DNA from: JBECKW01 sp040235505
GTDB taxonomy: Bacteria; Desulfobacterota; Desulfobacteria; Desulfobacterales; JAFDDL01
Assembly (NCBI GenBank): GCA_040235505.1
Contig: JBECKW010000062.1
Coordinates: 1-5,124, forward strand
DNA: 5,124 nt
Direction of reading: 5' to 3'
The notes under the pieces are model-generated. The model had not been told where the DNA came from. It was given only the letters and a program-made list of their open reading frames with translations, and made no database searches. Numbering within the stretch: position 1 is the first letter of the stretch; each line of letters starts with the position of its first letter. A program made the translations under genes and the position numbers. Below, in pieces: positions 4,849-5,124 of the stretch.

Positions 4849-5124
4849 TTTAAGTTACCTGATTTCGGGATACGAAAACCGCCAAATCAGTCTCACCCAA
4901 AGCACATCAAACGTCAAGCACAATCCAATAGCCCAGAAAAACCGCTTATACCGGGACTTCCCACTCGATTTCCGTCTGATATCCACACCATATATTGCAG
5001 GACATCCCCCAAAAACGAAGCTACATAACCAATAAAGGATCTACATTCCGGCAGTTAAGGCCTGCGGAAAGTGAAAACGGCAAAACTGGGGGAACTTTTT
5101 ACCAAACAGAAAGCCTCCTTATGA
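4849..5124. other. Upstream region of the HDOD gene, no convincing gene
   Basis: These 276 bases hold no frame with recognisable protein. On the - strand AAGGAGG (5120-5114) is a perfect Shine-Dalgarno; eight bases on, a TTG (5105-5103) opens only 16 codons ending in TAA at 5057-5055, so it is at best a short leader or a decayed gene start. A TTGACG at 4917-4912 on the - strand could be a -35 box for the HDOD gene, but no good -10 box sits at the right distance. No terminator with a T run is seen. Confidence 0.4.

Noticed and set aside
5037..5100. A c-di-GMP (GEMM) type riboswitch, suggested by the proximity to an HDOD signalling gene
   Set aside because: The conserved GEMM core and tetraloop-receptor pattern could not be matched on either strand.

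Overview
The window looks like a piece of a Desulfobacterota (deltaproteobacterial, probably Desulfobacterales-like) chromosome. That is an inference from the protein styles: an HPr with GLHARAA in place of GLHARPA, a stand-alone enzyme I with no sugar permease nearby, smpB in the same run of genes, and an HDOD signalling gene next door. No rRNA or other strong taxonomic marker is present.

Layout. Bases 1-644 (+ strand) hold two tandem paralogous genes for small exported NTF2/SnoaL-fold proteins. The first is cut by the window edge; the second is complete, with a signal peptide and a strong Shine-Dalgarno. A rho-independent terminator follows at 667-699. Bases 700-1149 have no convincing gene but are dense in signals: three near-identical 15-bp direct repeats like the end of an insertion sequence, two facing tRNA T-arm-like sequences, a tandem pair of perfect DnaA boxes, and a fragment resembling the CCA-bearing 3' end of tmRNA (ssrA). 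The fragment points toward smpB, so this may be the scar of an element that integrated into ssrA.

From 1150 to 3775 (all - strand) there is a compact gene set read in the order HPr, enzyme I (ptsI), smpB. HPr and ptsI are 6 bp apart, smpB follows 46 bp later, and a candidate sigma-70 promoter lies upstream of HPr. Enzyme I takes phosphate from PEP and passes it to HPr. Since no EII gene is visible and Ser67 of HPr aligns with the regulatory serine, the pair may serve a regulatory PTS. SmpB is the tmRNA partner in trans-translation. Between HPr and the next gene is an unusual 81-bp structure: six NNATCG-type hexamers, a 9-nt loop, then six CGATNN-type hexamers in opposite orientation.

At 4039-4848 (- strand) is a stand-alone HDOD-domain protein that retains the HD-type metal-ligand pattern. 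The last 276 bases hold no convincing gene, only a strong minus-strand Shine-Dalgarno at the right edge.

By eye, the left 1.1 kb is more AT-rich than the PTS/smpB part, which fits a boundary between accessory and core DNA near 1060. No complete novel system is evident. The items most worth checking are the hexamer palindrome, the ssrA-like scar and the DnaA-box pair.
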